A stretch of 64,000 nt of DNA from Cacajao melanocephalus (taxonomy: Eukaryota; Chordata; Mammalia; Primates; Pitheciidae): assembly GCA_963573385.1 (NCBI GenBank), contig CAUYLG010059277.1, positions 62,001 through 126,000 on the forward strand, in the 5' to 3' direction. The translations under genes and the position numbers were made by a program. The first letter of the stretch is position 1, and every line of letters starts with the position of its first letter. This document shows positions 45,885-57,730 of the stretch, in pieces. The notes beneath the pieces are model-generated. The model saw only the letters and a list, made by a program, of their open reading frames with translations. It was not told the DNA's origin and did no database searches.

Positions 45885-46050
45885 AGGGTGCTTTACAGTT
45901 TGCCAGACACATTCCCATTCATATTTCATTTGGTCTTCACGGTTACCCAGTGTGGTTCCTGGGTGCTGTCTTCATTGAACAGGTCAGGAGACGGAGACTC
46001 TGCAGAGTTGAATAATTTGCTCCAAGACTTGCAGGTGGAAGGTAATGAAA
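45885..46050 (-). mobile_element. MIR SINE, antisense (eroded)
   Basis: The features GTCTTCATTGAACAGGTCAG, GAGACGGAGACTCTGC and CTCCAAGACTTGCAGGTGG fit an antisense MIR. Confidence 0.6.
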
Positions 46051-46194
46051 CACGCACCCCACTTCCCATCCCAAAAAGCCTTGTTCTGGAGTTTCAGATT
46101 GACAGTTCCCCTAAAGCTGTTCATCATTTCCCCCGTAGCCCTTTTCCTAAAGAGGGTTGGGAGGAGGTCATGTGACCAACCAACCTTTATACAA

Positions 46195-46312
46195 TCCTTC
46201 CTTCAATCCATCCTTCATTCCTTCCTTCCTTCCTTCCTTCCTTCCCTCCCTCCCTCTTTCCTTCCCTCCCCTCCCCTCCCCTCCCTCCCCTTTCCTTCTT
46301 TCTCCTTCTTCT
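46195..46312. repeat. (CCTT/CCCT)n microsatellite
   Basis: About 118 bases of C/T sequence contain CCTT units (46,230-46,245) and CCCT blocks (46,263-46,291). The ATCCATCC start shows an older imperfect unit. Confidence 0.92.
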
Positions 46313-46371
46313 TTTTGGTGGTCCTCAATTATATGGAAATTTCTTCATTTATTTTCCTTTTCTTTTAATTA

Positions 46372-46652
46372 ATTTGAGACAGGGTCTCACTCTGCCACCC
46401 AGGCTGGAGTGCAGTGGTGCTGTCACTGCTCATCGTAGCCTCAACCTCTTAGGCTCAGGTGATCCTCCCACTTCTGCCTCTGGAGTAGCTGGGACTTCAG
46501 GCGCACGCCACCACACCTGGCTAATTTTTTCTTTTAAGACAGGGTCTCCCTTTGTTGCCCAGGCTGGTCTCAAACTCTTGGACTCTAAGTTATCCTTCTA
46601 TCTTGACCTCAAAAAGTGCTGGGATACAGGCATGAGCCACTGTGCCCAGCCT
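46372..46652 (-). mobile_element. Alu (AluJ-like), antisense
   Basis: The dimer is diverged (GAGACAGGGTCTCACTCTGC to CACTGTGCCCAGCC), and its middle linker is T-rich without TAGTAGAGA. This points to an old AluJ. Confidence 0.93.
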
Positions 46653-47184
46653 ATACAATTCTACTTTCATCTTCTGCTCCCAGGTCTTGTTACTCCCAGA
46701 CTAAGCACATGGTGATGGTTTTGAGCTGAGCTGATGGTTGGAGTTGCTCACATCATCCCCACTTCATTTTCCCTTGTTTGTGGATCTGAGGTCTGGGCTG
46801 GGACCCAGCATTTGGAGCTTGGTGGGGAGTGGGAGACAATGAGGAGAGCATTGTAGCTTTAAGCCTGTGCAATGCCTGAGCGTGAAATTGTCCTGAGTGT
46901 AAATGTGCCCTGAGGGACCCTGAAACTGAAGGTGAAGGAGGCAAGAGGAGGAGCAGGTGCTTAGGCGTAGAGCCCAGAATCACTGCCTGGGGCCTGGCCA
47001 AGGGCCTGCAGGGGGCCAAATCAGAGGCCACAGGGCAGAGGGGTGGGATGGGGAGTATTTACTCCCTGGGAGGCAAACAGGCAAATGATCCTTCTAGCTA
47101 AGGTGGGACTGAACCCAGGGCTCAAAGTCAGCCCTTAATCCAGACTTGCCAAACTCCTTGGAGTTATTCCTTAAGTAGAAGAAT
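46653..47184. other. Unique sequence, no gene seen
   Basis: I recognise no repeat or exon in this stretch. Confidence 0.35.
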
Positions 47185-47305
47185 TTCCTGTTTAGTTCAG
47201 CTCAACTAACGTTTATTGAGGAAGTACCTGTAGTGTCCCAGCAGGTGTGAGGAATACGAAGTCCCGCAAGATACGACCCTGCCACAAGGAGCTCAGGTTC
47301 TACAA
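47185..47305 (+). mobile_element. L2 LINE relic
   Basis: L2 wording is visible: CAACTAACGTTTATTGAGGA, GCAGGTGTGAGGAATACGAA, CTGCCACAAGGAGCTCAGG. Confidence 0.65.
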
Positions 47306-47779
47306 CCTTGGCTTTACCTGCGCCTCCTCCTCCCTCCTGGCAACTTTGAATGATTGGGGGGAGGTGCTGAGGGTGGTGCCTCTTAAGTGCACGTGGCAGC
47401 ACATTAGCTTCTTGGCACCCCAGCACTTGGGCTAGAATTGGGGCCTGGCAGGTCTGCAGAGTAGCACAGACTGGCAATTGGCAAACACACCTGCTTAGGG
47501 AGTCGGACTCTGAGCCTGCTGTGGGAAGAGAGAGGTTTTGGGCTTTGGCACCTGGAACTGATTCTCAGTTCCCTCTGTGATGGTTGTGTGCCTGGAGGAG
47601 CAGAGGCAGGAGGGCCTCTGGGGTGCAGGTGAGAAAGATCCCAGTAGAATTGCCTCAAGGTAATTGCTCAGGCTGCCCACCCCTCAGTCAGGCCAGCTCC
47701 CCCTTCTCATCCTCCAAGCTGGCTGGTCTCTCCTCTGTACCTGGGCCACCCCTGGCCTCAGCTCTTTGCTTTGATTCTT
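47306..47779. other. Unique sequence, no gene seen
   Basis: I recognise no repeat or exon in this stretch. Confidence 0.35.
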
Positions 47780-48010
47780 CACCACTTTCATTCTTCTCTG
47801 CCTTTTCAACACCCTCATCCTCCAAGTCTGGATTCAGCCCTGCCATCTTCAGAAAGGCTTCCTAAACCCTCTCAGACCCAATTTGCCCTCCTTTCTCCAT
47901 ATGCTTGCCAGGAGGAGAACCAACAGCCCCCAGTTCAGCATTTACCTGTTTCCTGGGAGTTCTTTCTCACCCTCTCTGCTTCCTGAAGGGAAGGCAGGGA
48001 ACATGCTTTG
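47780..48010 (+). mobile_element. L2 LINE 3' region
   Basis: The wording CCATCTTCAGAAAGGCTTCC and TAAACCCTCTCAGACCCAA matches the L2 3' region. Confidence 0.6.
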
Positions 48011-48044
48011 TGTACCCACCGTGTTCCACGTGGAGGCTAGATAT

Positions 48045-48225
48045 GTCCTTACTCTGTTTTTTTATGAGCTGTGTGACTTTGGGTAAGAGTTTCATTTCTC
48101 TAAGTATCATTTTCTCATTCGAGATTGAGGATGTGATGCCTGCCTCAGAGGGAAGTGGAAAGAATTGGATGGAATAATCCATGCAAAGTACTTTGCACAG
48201 AGGTCCAGGCTCATAGTAAATGGCG
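48045..48225 (+). mobile_element. MIR SINE, sense
   Basis: MIR wording is visible: GAGCTGTGTGACTTTGGGTA, TCATTTCTCTAAGTATCATT and GGCTCATAGTAAATGG. Confidence 0.85.
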
Positions 48226-48239
48226 AACATATGGCAGCT

Positions 48240-48425
48240 CTTGTTCTGATAGGTATTATCGCATTGAATCCTCTCCCTAGCTTTATAAGGTAGACATCCC
48301 ACAAAGGGGAGCAAATGAGCCTTAGGGCTGAAATGACTTGTCTGCGGTCTCGCGACAGACAGGCAGCAAGGCTGGGATCCAAGCCTAGGGGTGGGCCGTC
48401 CTGAGACAGCACCCATCCTTCTACC
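48240..48425 (-). mobile_element. MIR SINE, antisense
   Basis: Antisense MIR features are visible: AATGACTTGTCTGCGGTCTC, CAGCAAGGCTGGGATCCAAG. It faces the preceding MIR tail to tail. A short L2-like end (CACTCAGCAAATGCTGATTG) follows at 48,496-48,515. Confidence 0.75.
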
Positions 48426-48525
48426 GCCTCTGCTTCCTGAGTCCTGGCCCCTGTTTCCCGTGCTTTTTAGTGTTCGTCACGGTCCCAGCCGGGGCACTCA
48501 GCAAATGCTGATTGACTAATCTTTC

Positions 48526-50339
<1,814 letters not shown>

Positions 50340-50520
50340 GGCATGAGGCACTAGTGGCATGACCTTGGCGAGTTAGTGATTGACCTTTCTGAACCTCAGT
50401 TTCTTCCTGAAAAATGGGTTGGATGATCATCCAGCGCCCAGTGTTTCATTGAGGGTTAGACAAGATCATACAACTCAAAGAGCGTGACCCTCAGTACGCG
50501 GCACATTTAAGTACTCAAAC
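50340..50520 (+). mobile_element. MIR SINE, sense
   Basis: MIR wording is visible: TGGCATGACCTTGGCGAGTT, CTGAACCTCAGTTTCTTCC, GGTTAGACAAGATCATACAA. Confidence 0.8.
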
Positions 50521-51002
50521 AAGGCAAGTTTTCTTCCCTTATCCCAGCTCCCCGCTTTCTCTCTTCCTCTTTAAAAAGAGTTGTTTTAAATAGCTATCTG
50601 GATTTTTTTCTGCACCACTTCCAAGTCAGTGAAAATCAGCTTTAGCTTCCTTCTTTATCTTATTTCCCTCTCTTAATACGCACAGCCCCAGGGCTGGGTC
50701 TAAGGCTCTGTTCTCAACCAGGGAGCACAGGGCTGGGCTGCTGCTCTTGGTTTCAGTACCTTCTTCTCCCAGGAAGGGCCCTGGTCCAGAGGCTGGCAGT
50801 GGCCTCCCCTCACTTCAGTCTGTAGATACCTTGCTGCACCTATTTGCCCTCTCCTTGCCCGGGTCTCACTGGGTATGCAGCTAGCTTTTCTTCCTGGGTG
50901 GGATGTGTTGATGATGAAGCAGCCACTTGTTGAGGGCTGTTATTAGTTGGGAGTTTTTTGATTTCAAGGCACAGAAACCAAACTTGAATGAGCTTAAGCA
51001 AA
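50521..51002. other. Mostly unique sequence; possible old repeat at the right end
   Basis: The wording at 50,960-51,003 (AGAAACCAAACTTGAATGAG, CTTAAGCAAAAAC) resembles a common old mammalian repeat that I cannot name. It appears to continue after the Alu monomer at 51,003. Confidence 0.35.
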
Positions 51003-51140
51003 AACAGGATGCATAGCTCATGCCTCTTATACCAACGCTTTGGGAGGCTGAGGCTGGAGGAGCGCTCAAGGCCAGCAGTTTTGAGACCAGCATGGTCAAC
51101 ATAGCAAGGCCCTATCTCTACAAAAAAAATTAAATTAAAA
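51003..51140 (+). mobile_element. Alu left monomer (FLAM-like), sense
   Basis: Eroded single-monomer wording is visible: ATAGCTCATGCCTCTTATAC, GCTTTGGGAGGCTGAGGCTG, CCTATCTCTACAAAAAAAAT. Similar AAAA(A)CAGGAT / AAAAAGGATA flanks suggest a target-site duplication. Confidence 0.85.
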
Positions 51141-51519
51141 AGGATACACTGGAAGATTTCAGGAGAGGCTCACAGATTTGACAGAGGTGCAGAAGAATCA
51201 AGCCCCAGGAAGATAGCATGTGATGTCCAGCATCCCCAGACCAGAGTCCCCTGTTCAGTGGTCCATGGCTGCAGGCAGCTCCCAGCTGACCCCACACAGC
51301 CCTGCCACCAACCCGAGAGGACCAGGCCTTCCCCAGGATTTTTCAGATTGGAATTTGGCCTGGCCTGGAGCATGTGCACACTCCTTGTACCATTGCCAAG
51401 GAGAAAAGATACTCCCATGGGCCTACCTTGAGTCCTATAACCTCCTTTTTGGCTGGAGAGTGGGAGATGGGGTGGAGTCTGTTATCAGAAGAGAGAGAGC
51501 GAATACTAGTAATATTAAT
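51141..51519. other. Unassigned; possible old repeat on the left, no gene
   Basis: The first part probably belongs to the element interrupted by the Alu monomer. No exon was recognised. Confidence 0.3.
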
Positions 51520-51755
51520 AATTAAGTGTAATACTCACTTTTGTTGAACTTACTTTGTGCAAGACACGTCCTAAGCCCTTTACCTGTATAACTCATTTAA
51601 TCTTCACAGTCAACCCATTTTACATACCAGGAAACTGAGGTACAGAGAAGTTAAGCAATTTGCCTAAGTCACATAGCTAGTTAGGAGGAGAGCTGGGATT
51701 GAACCCAAGCAGAGGGCTCCAGAAGTGCCCTTAACCACCCACTCTGATGCAGACA
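51520..51755 (-). mobile_element. MIR SINE, antisense, near full length
   Basis: Antisense MIR wording is very clear: ACCAGGAAACTGAGGTACAG, AAGTTAAGCAATTTGCCTAA, GAGCTGGGATTGAACCCAAG. Confidence 0.92.
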
Positions 51756-51784
51756 GTAACAGACGTCACCTCCACGCGCCCGCT

Positions 51785-52000
51785 CTGAGCACGTGACGGG
51801 CTAAGTCCTTTATAGCATTATCTTATTTAATCTTTAGAGAAGCCTTATGAAGTGGGTACTAACATCATCCACATTTTTAAATAAGAAATTGAGGCTCGAA
51901 GAGATGATGTGATTTGCCTAGGGCCACCCAACTAATTTAAAGTGACAGAGCTGGGATAGGACCCTTGTGCAGGGCCCAGGTTCTTCGCAGCCTCACTGAG
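51785..52000 (-). mobile_element. MIR SINE, antisense (second of a tandem pair)
   Basis: Antisense MIR wording is clear: AAGAAATTGAGGCTCGAAGA, TGATTTGCCTAGGGCCACCC, GTGACAGAGCTGGGATAGGA. Confidence 0.9.
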
Positions 52001-52227
52001 CAGCCTTTGCATTTAGACCCTTCTCTTGCTCTGTCAGAAGCTCACCTGGTCTGGCTCAGCACCCGAGTCTTTGTCCACTGTCTGGGGAGGGGCTGGGATG
52101 TGGAGACCCCCGCCTGCTGCATGCTGCTGAAGGGTCAGCTGTGAGGTTTGAGCTGGTCTAATATATCTCACACTGACCTACACCAGATGGTTCTTGAACA
52201 AGTCTTTACTGCATTGGAACTCCGAGT

Positions 52228-52330
52228 TTGTTCATTTCTTCATTCAACAAATATTGACTGAGTGCCTGGGGATTCTAGGCCCTGTCCAAGTGCCTGGGGT
52301 CCCTCAGGGAAGAGCTTAGACTTGGAAAAC
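52228..52330 (+). mobile_element. L2 LINE relic
   Basis: L2 wording is visible: TCATTTCTTCATTCAACAAA, then TATTGACTGAGTGCCTGGGG. Confidence 0.75.
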
Positions 52331-52524
52331 ATCCAAGAGGAAGGTCCCCCGAGTTCCTGTCCCTTGGGCCTGTCATGTCCCACTCCATCTCACAGGAAAC
52401 CTTACGTGTATCACCCAAATCAGGTCCACGAGGGACCAGAGACCTCATGCTTCTTTGCTTGGCGCTGGCCTGATGGGAAGTCCAAGGAGAGACAGTGTTT
52501 CTTCATTCTGGTTGATTACGAAGA

Positions 52525-52725
52525 AAAGCATTGTGTTGGGGAACGAGCATGGGCATGGACTCAGGCCAGCCCCATTGGGAGTCCCAGCGCCGCTGGGGTC
52601 TCTGCTAATCGAGACTTTGGGTGAGGTACTTCGCTGTGCCATGCCTCGGTTTCCCCCTCTGCAATGATACTGTACTACCTGTCTTACAGGGTTGCTCGGG
52701 GGATTAGCTGAGGTGGCAGTGTTAA
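52525..52725 (+). mobile_element. MIR SINE, sense
   Basis: MIR wording is visible: GCATGGGCATGGACTCAGGC, CCATGCCTCGGTTTCCCCCT, ACTACCTGTCTTACAGGGTT. Confidence 0.85.
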
Positions 52726-52854
52726 CTACCAAAGCCAATACCTGTGCATGGGTTAATCCCTCCTCTTCTTATAACGACTAAGTAGTTTTGTCTCTAAAAT
52801 GGTCAGGGTACCTGGAGGGGGGCAGCTGAATGGGGTCCGTGGTGAGGAAATCAC

Positions 52855-52930
52855 CATTGCATCAAGCTCCTTGTTTTACAGATGAGGGAACAGAGGCCCT
52901 GGCCCTCAAAGGCAGTAAGGTATTAGGCTC
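52855..52930 (-). mobile_element. MIR SINE fragment, antisense
   Basis: The antisense MIR piece TTGTTTTACAGATGAGGGAA with CAGAGGCCCTGG is clear. Confidence 0.7.
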
Positions 52931-53118
52931 TAGGACCTTCTAATTTGTTGGTGTTACAGGGAGCTCAAAGTGTATTTAGTTGTTGGTCAGACAGAGGGTA
53001 CGGGTTGGTCTTTGAGTGAGCATCTGACTGGTGGTCAGCCCTTGTAGCCTGGTCCAGTCATACCTACCTCCAACCCGCCAGGAAGACAACCCAAGCAGAA
53101 CCTTAAAGAGCCCTGTGT

Positions 53119-53292
53119 GGCTGGGTGCGGTGGCTCATGCCTGTAATCCAGGCACTTTGGGAGGCCAAGGTGGGTGGATCACCTGAGTTCAGGAGTTCGA
53201 GATCAGCCAACGTGGGAAAACCCCATCTTTAAAAATATATGTGTATGTGTGTGTGTGCGCGCGCGCATGTGTGTATGTGTAAATAAAATATA
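53119..53292 (+). mobile_element. Alu left monomer, sense, tail evolved into TG/CG repeat
   Basis: The element starts GGCTGGGTGCGGTGGCTCATG and stops after the first monomer (AACCCCATCTTTAAAAATAT). The former A-tail is an AT/TG/CG repeat ending AAATAAAATATA. The duplication GAGCCCTGTGT is perfect at 53,108-53,118 and 53,294-53,304. Confidence 0.93.
53235..53281. repeat. Alternating purine-pyrimidine tract (Z-DNA-prone)
   Basis: Forty-seven bases alternate purine and pyrimidine without a break: AT and GT steps, then five GC units at 53,257-53,266, then CATGTGTG steps. Confidence 0.93.
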
Positions 53293-53304
53293 TGAGCCCT
53301 GTGT

Positions 53305-54032
53305 CCCTGCTGCTGGTTTCTGCAGTGCCCTAGGGCGGGGTAGGGACTTCTGTTCCTGAGATCTAGAGAGCATGATGGGGTCCCTGGCTTCTGAAACTCT
53401 GGTTGGAACAGAATGATGGAATTCTGCACCAGGATTTACAGCTCCCTACCCATGGCTCCCAGAAGCTCCCCTTGAGAAGCAGGGGGCAGACAAGTCGAGG
53501 CCTCCAGCTGCTCTGACTTCTGGCTGGAGGCAGCCGCACAGAGCCTGCAGCTCAAGCTGATAGAATGTGGCCCAGGCAGGCCAGCCTGTTTGTCAGCTGG
53601 CACAGGCCCCGAGGGGTGTGGGCTTGATAATGATGATGACAGGCGGGCAGGGCTGCTGCTTCTACCCAGGTGGCTGCCCGTGGAACTTGCCAGGCTTGCC
53701 TGGTGTGTGTGCCCACTAGGGCTTCACTCAGATTGACGTCCAGAACACCTTCCCCTCGGCTTGGTGGAAAGGCCATGAGCACTGGGGCAGCCAGTCCTGG
53801 GCCCCAATCCTGCCTTGCTGTGGAGCTTGGGCAAGTGCCGTCTGTCCTGCAAGCCTCTGTTTGCTGTCTGTGAGGAGCCACTGAGAGAAAACACACATAG
53901 TCTCTGCCCTTGTTGGTTCCAGGTGTGAGCAGTACACAGCACTTTGTAGGCCCTCTCCCATTAACAGGCTGGGAATTCTCAACAGTGAGTCCTACCTCCC
54001 AGCACTCTAAAGATGTGTGTTCTTTGTGTGCT
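53305..54032. other. Unique GC-rich sequence, no gene seen
   Basis: A 182-codon minus-strand frame (53,552-54,100) starts inside the TG microsatellite and has no recognisable domain. Confidence 0.35.
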
Positions 54033-54083
54033 AGAGAGAGACAGAGAGAGAGAGAGAGAGTGTGTGTGTGTGTGTGTGTGTGT
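54033..54083 (+). repeat. (AG)n(TG)n compound microsatellite
   Basis: AG units run from 54,033 to 54,060 with one AC break at 54,041. TG units run from 54,061 to 54,083. Confidence 0.96.
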
Positions 54084-54801
54084 ACATGCAGGCCCACCAC
54101 TAAAGTGTGAGTATACCTCCCTGGAGTATGAATATTGCCTCTTAGATGTCAAATTTCACACCTATGCTAGTTTTTGTCCCATTGAGGCTACCTCTTAAAT
54201 ATTTTGATTTGTTTTTTAATGTGAAGTAAATCATTAGAAATATTTTGTAACTCTGGGTTTTGTTTTCCAGACAGGTGTAGAGGCATTTTCTGCAGAAGCA
54301 ATAGGATGTCACCAAATAATGTGGGTGGTCATTGGAAGCCAAGAGAATAATTAGTTTAGGAAACTCAGCCGTGATCAGCGGGTGCACTTTCATAACTCCC
54401 TGGTTTACTCAGTGTTGGAAAATAGGACCCATTTCACACTGGGGACTTGTTATCAAGTTTTACACCTGCTTGATTACTTTCATTGTGTCTCAAGCTTAGA
54501 AATCCTGACACTTTCTGTTTTTACTAAAGCAGCGAATAAAGCATTGTTTTCCAGATCCCTCCTACTCCTCAGCAAAGTCTTTGTGTAGAGATCTGGTAAG
54601 CCCTGAGGGTGCCCTGACGGCAGCCAACAATAGAATTTGTTTAGCCTTCTTGCCGTTCCTTTCTTCACGGGCAAAACATGTTGGAGCACAGAGAGAGATT
54701 CTCTGTCCATTTCCTCTTGCTGGGTGAAGTGTCCCACAAGGCAGAGTGCACAAGCACGTGCACCCTCTTGGCAGGGACTAGAAAGGAGGCGTAAGCTATG
54801 A
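54084..54801. other. Unique sequence, no gene seen
   Basis: I recognise no repeat or exon in this stretch. Confidence 0.35.
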
Positions 54802-54809
54802 TGACGTCA
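54802..54809. promoter_or_regulatory. Consensus cAMP response element
   Basis: TGACGTCA is the perfect palindromic CRE bound by CREB/ATF proteins. CpG-containing CREs outside CpG islands are usually lost to mutation, so its survival here deserves notice. Function is inference. Confidence 0.5.
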
Positions 54810-54841
54810 CTGACATTCATTGTTGGGCTCTTGTTTTTAAA

Positions 54842-54917
54842 GGAACATGGCAAGCGGTGTGTTTCTCATCCCAGAAGGAGAAGACTTCAGCCACTGTGAT
54901 GCCTGAGAATCCAGTGA
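54842..54917 (+). other. Exon-like segment with mini-ORF and tandem donors
   Basis: An acceptor-like stretch (GCTCTTGTTTTTAAAG) ends at 54,842. An ATG at 54,847 in a fair start context (GAACATGG) opens 19 codons, MASGVFLIPEGEDFSHCDA, and stops at 54,904-54,906. Two overlapping donors follow, GTGAGT at 54,914 and GTAAGT at 54,918. It could be an alternative first or internal exon, or chance. Confidence 0.2.
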
Positions 54918-54923
54918 GTAAGT

Positions 54924-55334
54924 CACAGTGGTGGATCTTGTTTACCATGGAGGAGCTCCTGGGGGCTGGTCCTAGGCTTAGGAAAGCGTGGGATGTTCCC
55001 ATGTTCCTGGGGCAGTTTGCCGTGCCCAGGGCGCACTGTTCCCTCTGAGTCAGCACTGCCTCCTCTGCACTCCCCTAGCGCTGTGTTCATGCTCAGATAC
55101 ACCACTGAGTTAAGGTTTGCTCACCTGCTTGTCCCACCCACCAGTTGTGGGAGGCTTGAGGGCAGCCTTCCTGTCTGAGCCAGGCGGCCCTTCCCGGCAG
55201 GCACCGTACCAGGCACATCACAGGTGGCCAACAGCTGTTTGTGGACTCAAGGAGCCTCAACCCCGAGGTTGGATCAGGGCTTTATGGTCCACGAAACTTC
55301 ATCACAGACAGGATCCCATGGGAACCTTGTGCCT
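54924..55334. other. Unique sequence, no gene seen
   Basis: I recognise no repeat or exon in this stretch. Confidence 0.35.
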
Positions 55335-55480
55335 TCGGTGGGGTGGTCATATGATCCTCGTTTATTTTATAGACATGGAGGCTGGGGTCCGTGGAGTAGG
55401 ATAACTTGCCCCAGGTGGTAGGCTAATAAGCGCCCAGGACTCATCTTTTTGTGTTCCAGGCTAGCCTGGTTTCTGTAATG
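55335..55480 (-). mobile_element. MIR SINE, antisense (eroded)
   Basis: The features TTTATAGACATGGAGGCTGG and ATAACTTGCCCCAGGTGGTA fit an antisense MIR. Confidence 0.6.
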
Positions 55481-55519
55481 TCAAACTTTATAATTAGAAA
55501 AGTTGTTTAGAGTAAACCC

Positions 55520-55640
55520 CTCATTGCCAAACAGGGAGACTGAGGCCTGAAGGGACTTTCTCAAGGTGACAGGACGAACTGGTGTCCAATGGAGAATTGA
55601 AATGCAGGCCCTGGACTTCCAGTCTGGCGTTTTGGCCCCC
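55520..55640 (-). mobile_element. MIR SINE, antisense
   Basis: The features CAAACAGGGAGACTGAGGCC, TCTCAAGGTGACAGGACG and TGCAGGCCCTGGACTTCCAG fit an antisense MIR. Confidence 0.65.
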
Positions 55641-55739
55641 CTTATCCCTTCTCATCTGCCGTGCTTCTGTATATAGCAATCAGAGAACATTTTGGGACCA
55701 TAAATCTGTGTTTTCAGGAGGGTGAAGAACTTACAGAAA

Positions 55740-56060
55740 GCCATGAGTTAAGGGAATACGGGGATGAATAAAACACCCTTCTCTGCGGGAGCTTCCCTGG
55801 ACATGTGAGCCTTGGCAGGGCCTTGAAGAGGCTCAGTTTAGTTGTAGGAGGAGGGAGGAAGAAGGTGAGGGTGAGGGGAGAGCATCTGGGCCCAATCCAA
55901 GAAGCTGAGGCATGGGTGGAGGCCCCGGCAGAGAGGCAGCCGGCATGTGTGTCAGGGCATTTGGCAGCTGGCCTGGTGGACGCTGAGGGACCACGTGGGG
56001 GTGAGGATTCCACGGTGAGTCCTGAATGGCAGGATGACAAGGGGTTGACTGGTCGTCAGG
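55740..56060 (+). mobile_element. L2-like relic (weak)
   Basis: Only the start (ATGAATAAAACACCCTTCTC, CGGGAGCTTCCCTGG) and scattered later words look like L2. Confidence 0.35.
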
Positions 56061-56639
56061 GAAAGCTGCTCCAGGAGTTCTCATTCTTAGTATTTGGGGA
56101 AAGACCCAGGCAAAGAGCTGATTGGCCAGACTGCCACAGCCTGAGAAACTGTCCCCTCTCTGGAGAAACAGAATACAGAGTTTGTCCACAGAGGAGGGCT
56201 GGGCAATGAACAGCGAATTCCAACATTGTCTGAAACGTGTGTGGGGAGGAGAGTGTGTGCCGTTCTCGCTGGCTCAATCCTTTTGCCCTCAAATGAGTTT
56301 TTGTTTTGTTCTGCTTCTGATCGAACACATGTGCTGTTGTTCTCTCTTCCATTCCCTCCTGGCTTTTCCATTCAATCCAGGCTTGACCCAGGGCCAGGTG
56401 GGTCGTGGCTACTCTTCTGTGTTCACTCCACCCCTTCTTGCAACTTCCTGGACTTGAGGACTGGGACTAACTGCTAGCTTCATCCCCACTGGCAGGTTGA
56501 AACATACAGTTTGCCCGAATTACAGAGAATGTGATGCTTGCCAAATAGGTATCTTGGATTAGCTTTCAAAGCATTCCCAGATGACACACTTCTCTAGGGC
56601 AGGGAAAGGGTGTCATGTTGTGTCAGCATTGTTTACACT
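56061..56639. other. Unique sequence, no gene seen
   Basis: Overlapping frames on both strands (up to 134 codons, 55,805-56,209) have no recognisable domain. Confidence 0.35.
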
Positions 56640-56815
56640 TCATATTTCTTTGCACTTTACATTTTATAAAGGTCATTTCATCTTCATGATCAAGCAGGTG
56701 GACTTCTCCCATTTTACAGATGAGAAATTTGCTTGAGGCACCTGTCACCTGCCCAAGGCAGTGCAGCTAAGGGCTGAGCTGGGACACGGCTCAGGCCGAC
56801 TTTATAAATTCCATG
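56640..56815 (-). mobile_element. MIR SINE, antisense
   Basis: Antisense MIR wording is clear: CCCATTTTACAGATGAGAAA, ACCTGCCCAAGGCAGTGCAG, GAGCTGGGACACGGC. Confidence 0.85.
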
Positions 56816-56819
56816 ATAT

Positions 56820-56910
56820 CTCTCCTCTGCTAAACTCCAACCAGAGTAAATTCCTGGAGGGCCTGAGACATGAGAGGAGCTCAATAAACGCTTGTGGAAT
56901 GAGTGAACTT
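56820..56910 (+). mobile_element. L2 LINE 3' end
   Basis: L2 terminal wording is clear: TAAATTCCTGGAGGGCCTGA, AGGAGCTCAATAAACGCTTG, GGAATGAGTGA. A T-run follows at 56,915-56,928. Confidence 0.75.
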
Positions 56911-56928
56911 GGACTTTTTTTTTTTTTT

Positions 56929-57609
56929 TGGCTGTCCTTAACCATAACTGGACCCTCTTTGGCAGCAAAGAGAACACCACTCTGTGGAATATTTGAGTTT
57001 CTTGCCATGATAAGGACCTGGTGAGCTCTCTTCTCACCCACCCTTACCTCTGGGAACTAGGTCATGCACACTAAGTAAGTAATTCCTTGACTTTTCCTCG
57101 GTGCTTCCTCCTCCCGAATTGAGATGCTGTGTTAGACACTGATCTATGAGAGGTCCTTGGCAGAAGCAGATCCGATTGTTTGTTGTCACAGACCTCCAGT
57201 GACCCATCTAATTGCCCATGAATAATACCTGTGGCCCAAACAGGTCAGCCTTCCAGGCAGTTCATTCTCTCTCTGCCTTCTACCCTTCCCCCACCAACCT
57301 TTCTAGACTGAGGAAGAGGGACAGGTGTGGCTTACCTTAGATATGTAGGGTTCTCTAGGGTCAGGGGGTCTACCTCTTCTTTTTCACTGACCTCTGAACT
57401 TTTCCATATTTTGTGGCAAGGACTGGAGAAAGAACAAGAAAACCATGTCAAGGTGGGAAAGAATTCATGGGCTCCGGGAGGCAGTTACCAAAATATCTGC
57501 TGGGTCTGCTCTTTCCCCAAGTGACACTTAGGTCATGTTTCTTAGATCTGCAGGGGATCCAGCCGGCCTCATTAGACTCTTCAGGCCAACAGAATAGAAT
57601 GGAAGGAAG
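56929..57609. other. Unique sequence, no gene seen
   Basis: I recognise no repeat or exon in this stretch. Confidence 0.35.
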
Positions 57610-57730
57610 AGTGCGCCGAGGACAAGAGACCCATGTTCTAGTGTTGGCTGTCCACAGCTGAGCTGCGTGACCTTGGGCAAGTCACAGAACCTCTGCTGCC
57701 TTCAGGTTTCTTATTCAAGAAGTCAGGGAG
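57610..57730 (+). mobile_element. MIR SINE, sense
   Basis: The MIR core CTGCGTGACCTTGGGCAAGT and CACAGAACCTCTGCTGCC is well kept. Confidence 0.85.

Noticed and set aside
46195..46312. Regularly spaced CCTT units considered as a possible array of short direct repeats
   Set aside because: It is an ordinary tetranucleotide microsatellite with no spacers, so not CRISPR-like.
46188..46661. TATACAAT on both sides (46,188 and 46,654) as a target-site duplication of the AluJ
   Set aside because: The left copy lies about 170 bases before the Alu, beyond non-tail sequence, so the match is probably coincidence.
53552..54100. 182-codon minus-strand open frame
   Set aside because: It begins in the TG/AG microsatellite (a run of THTHTH and SLSLSL) and shows no domain.
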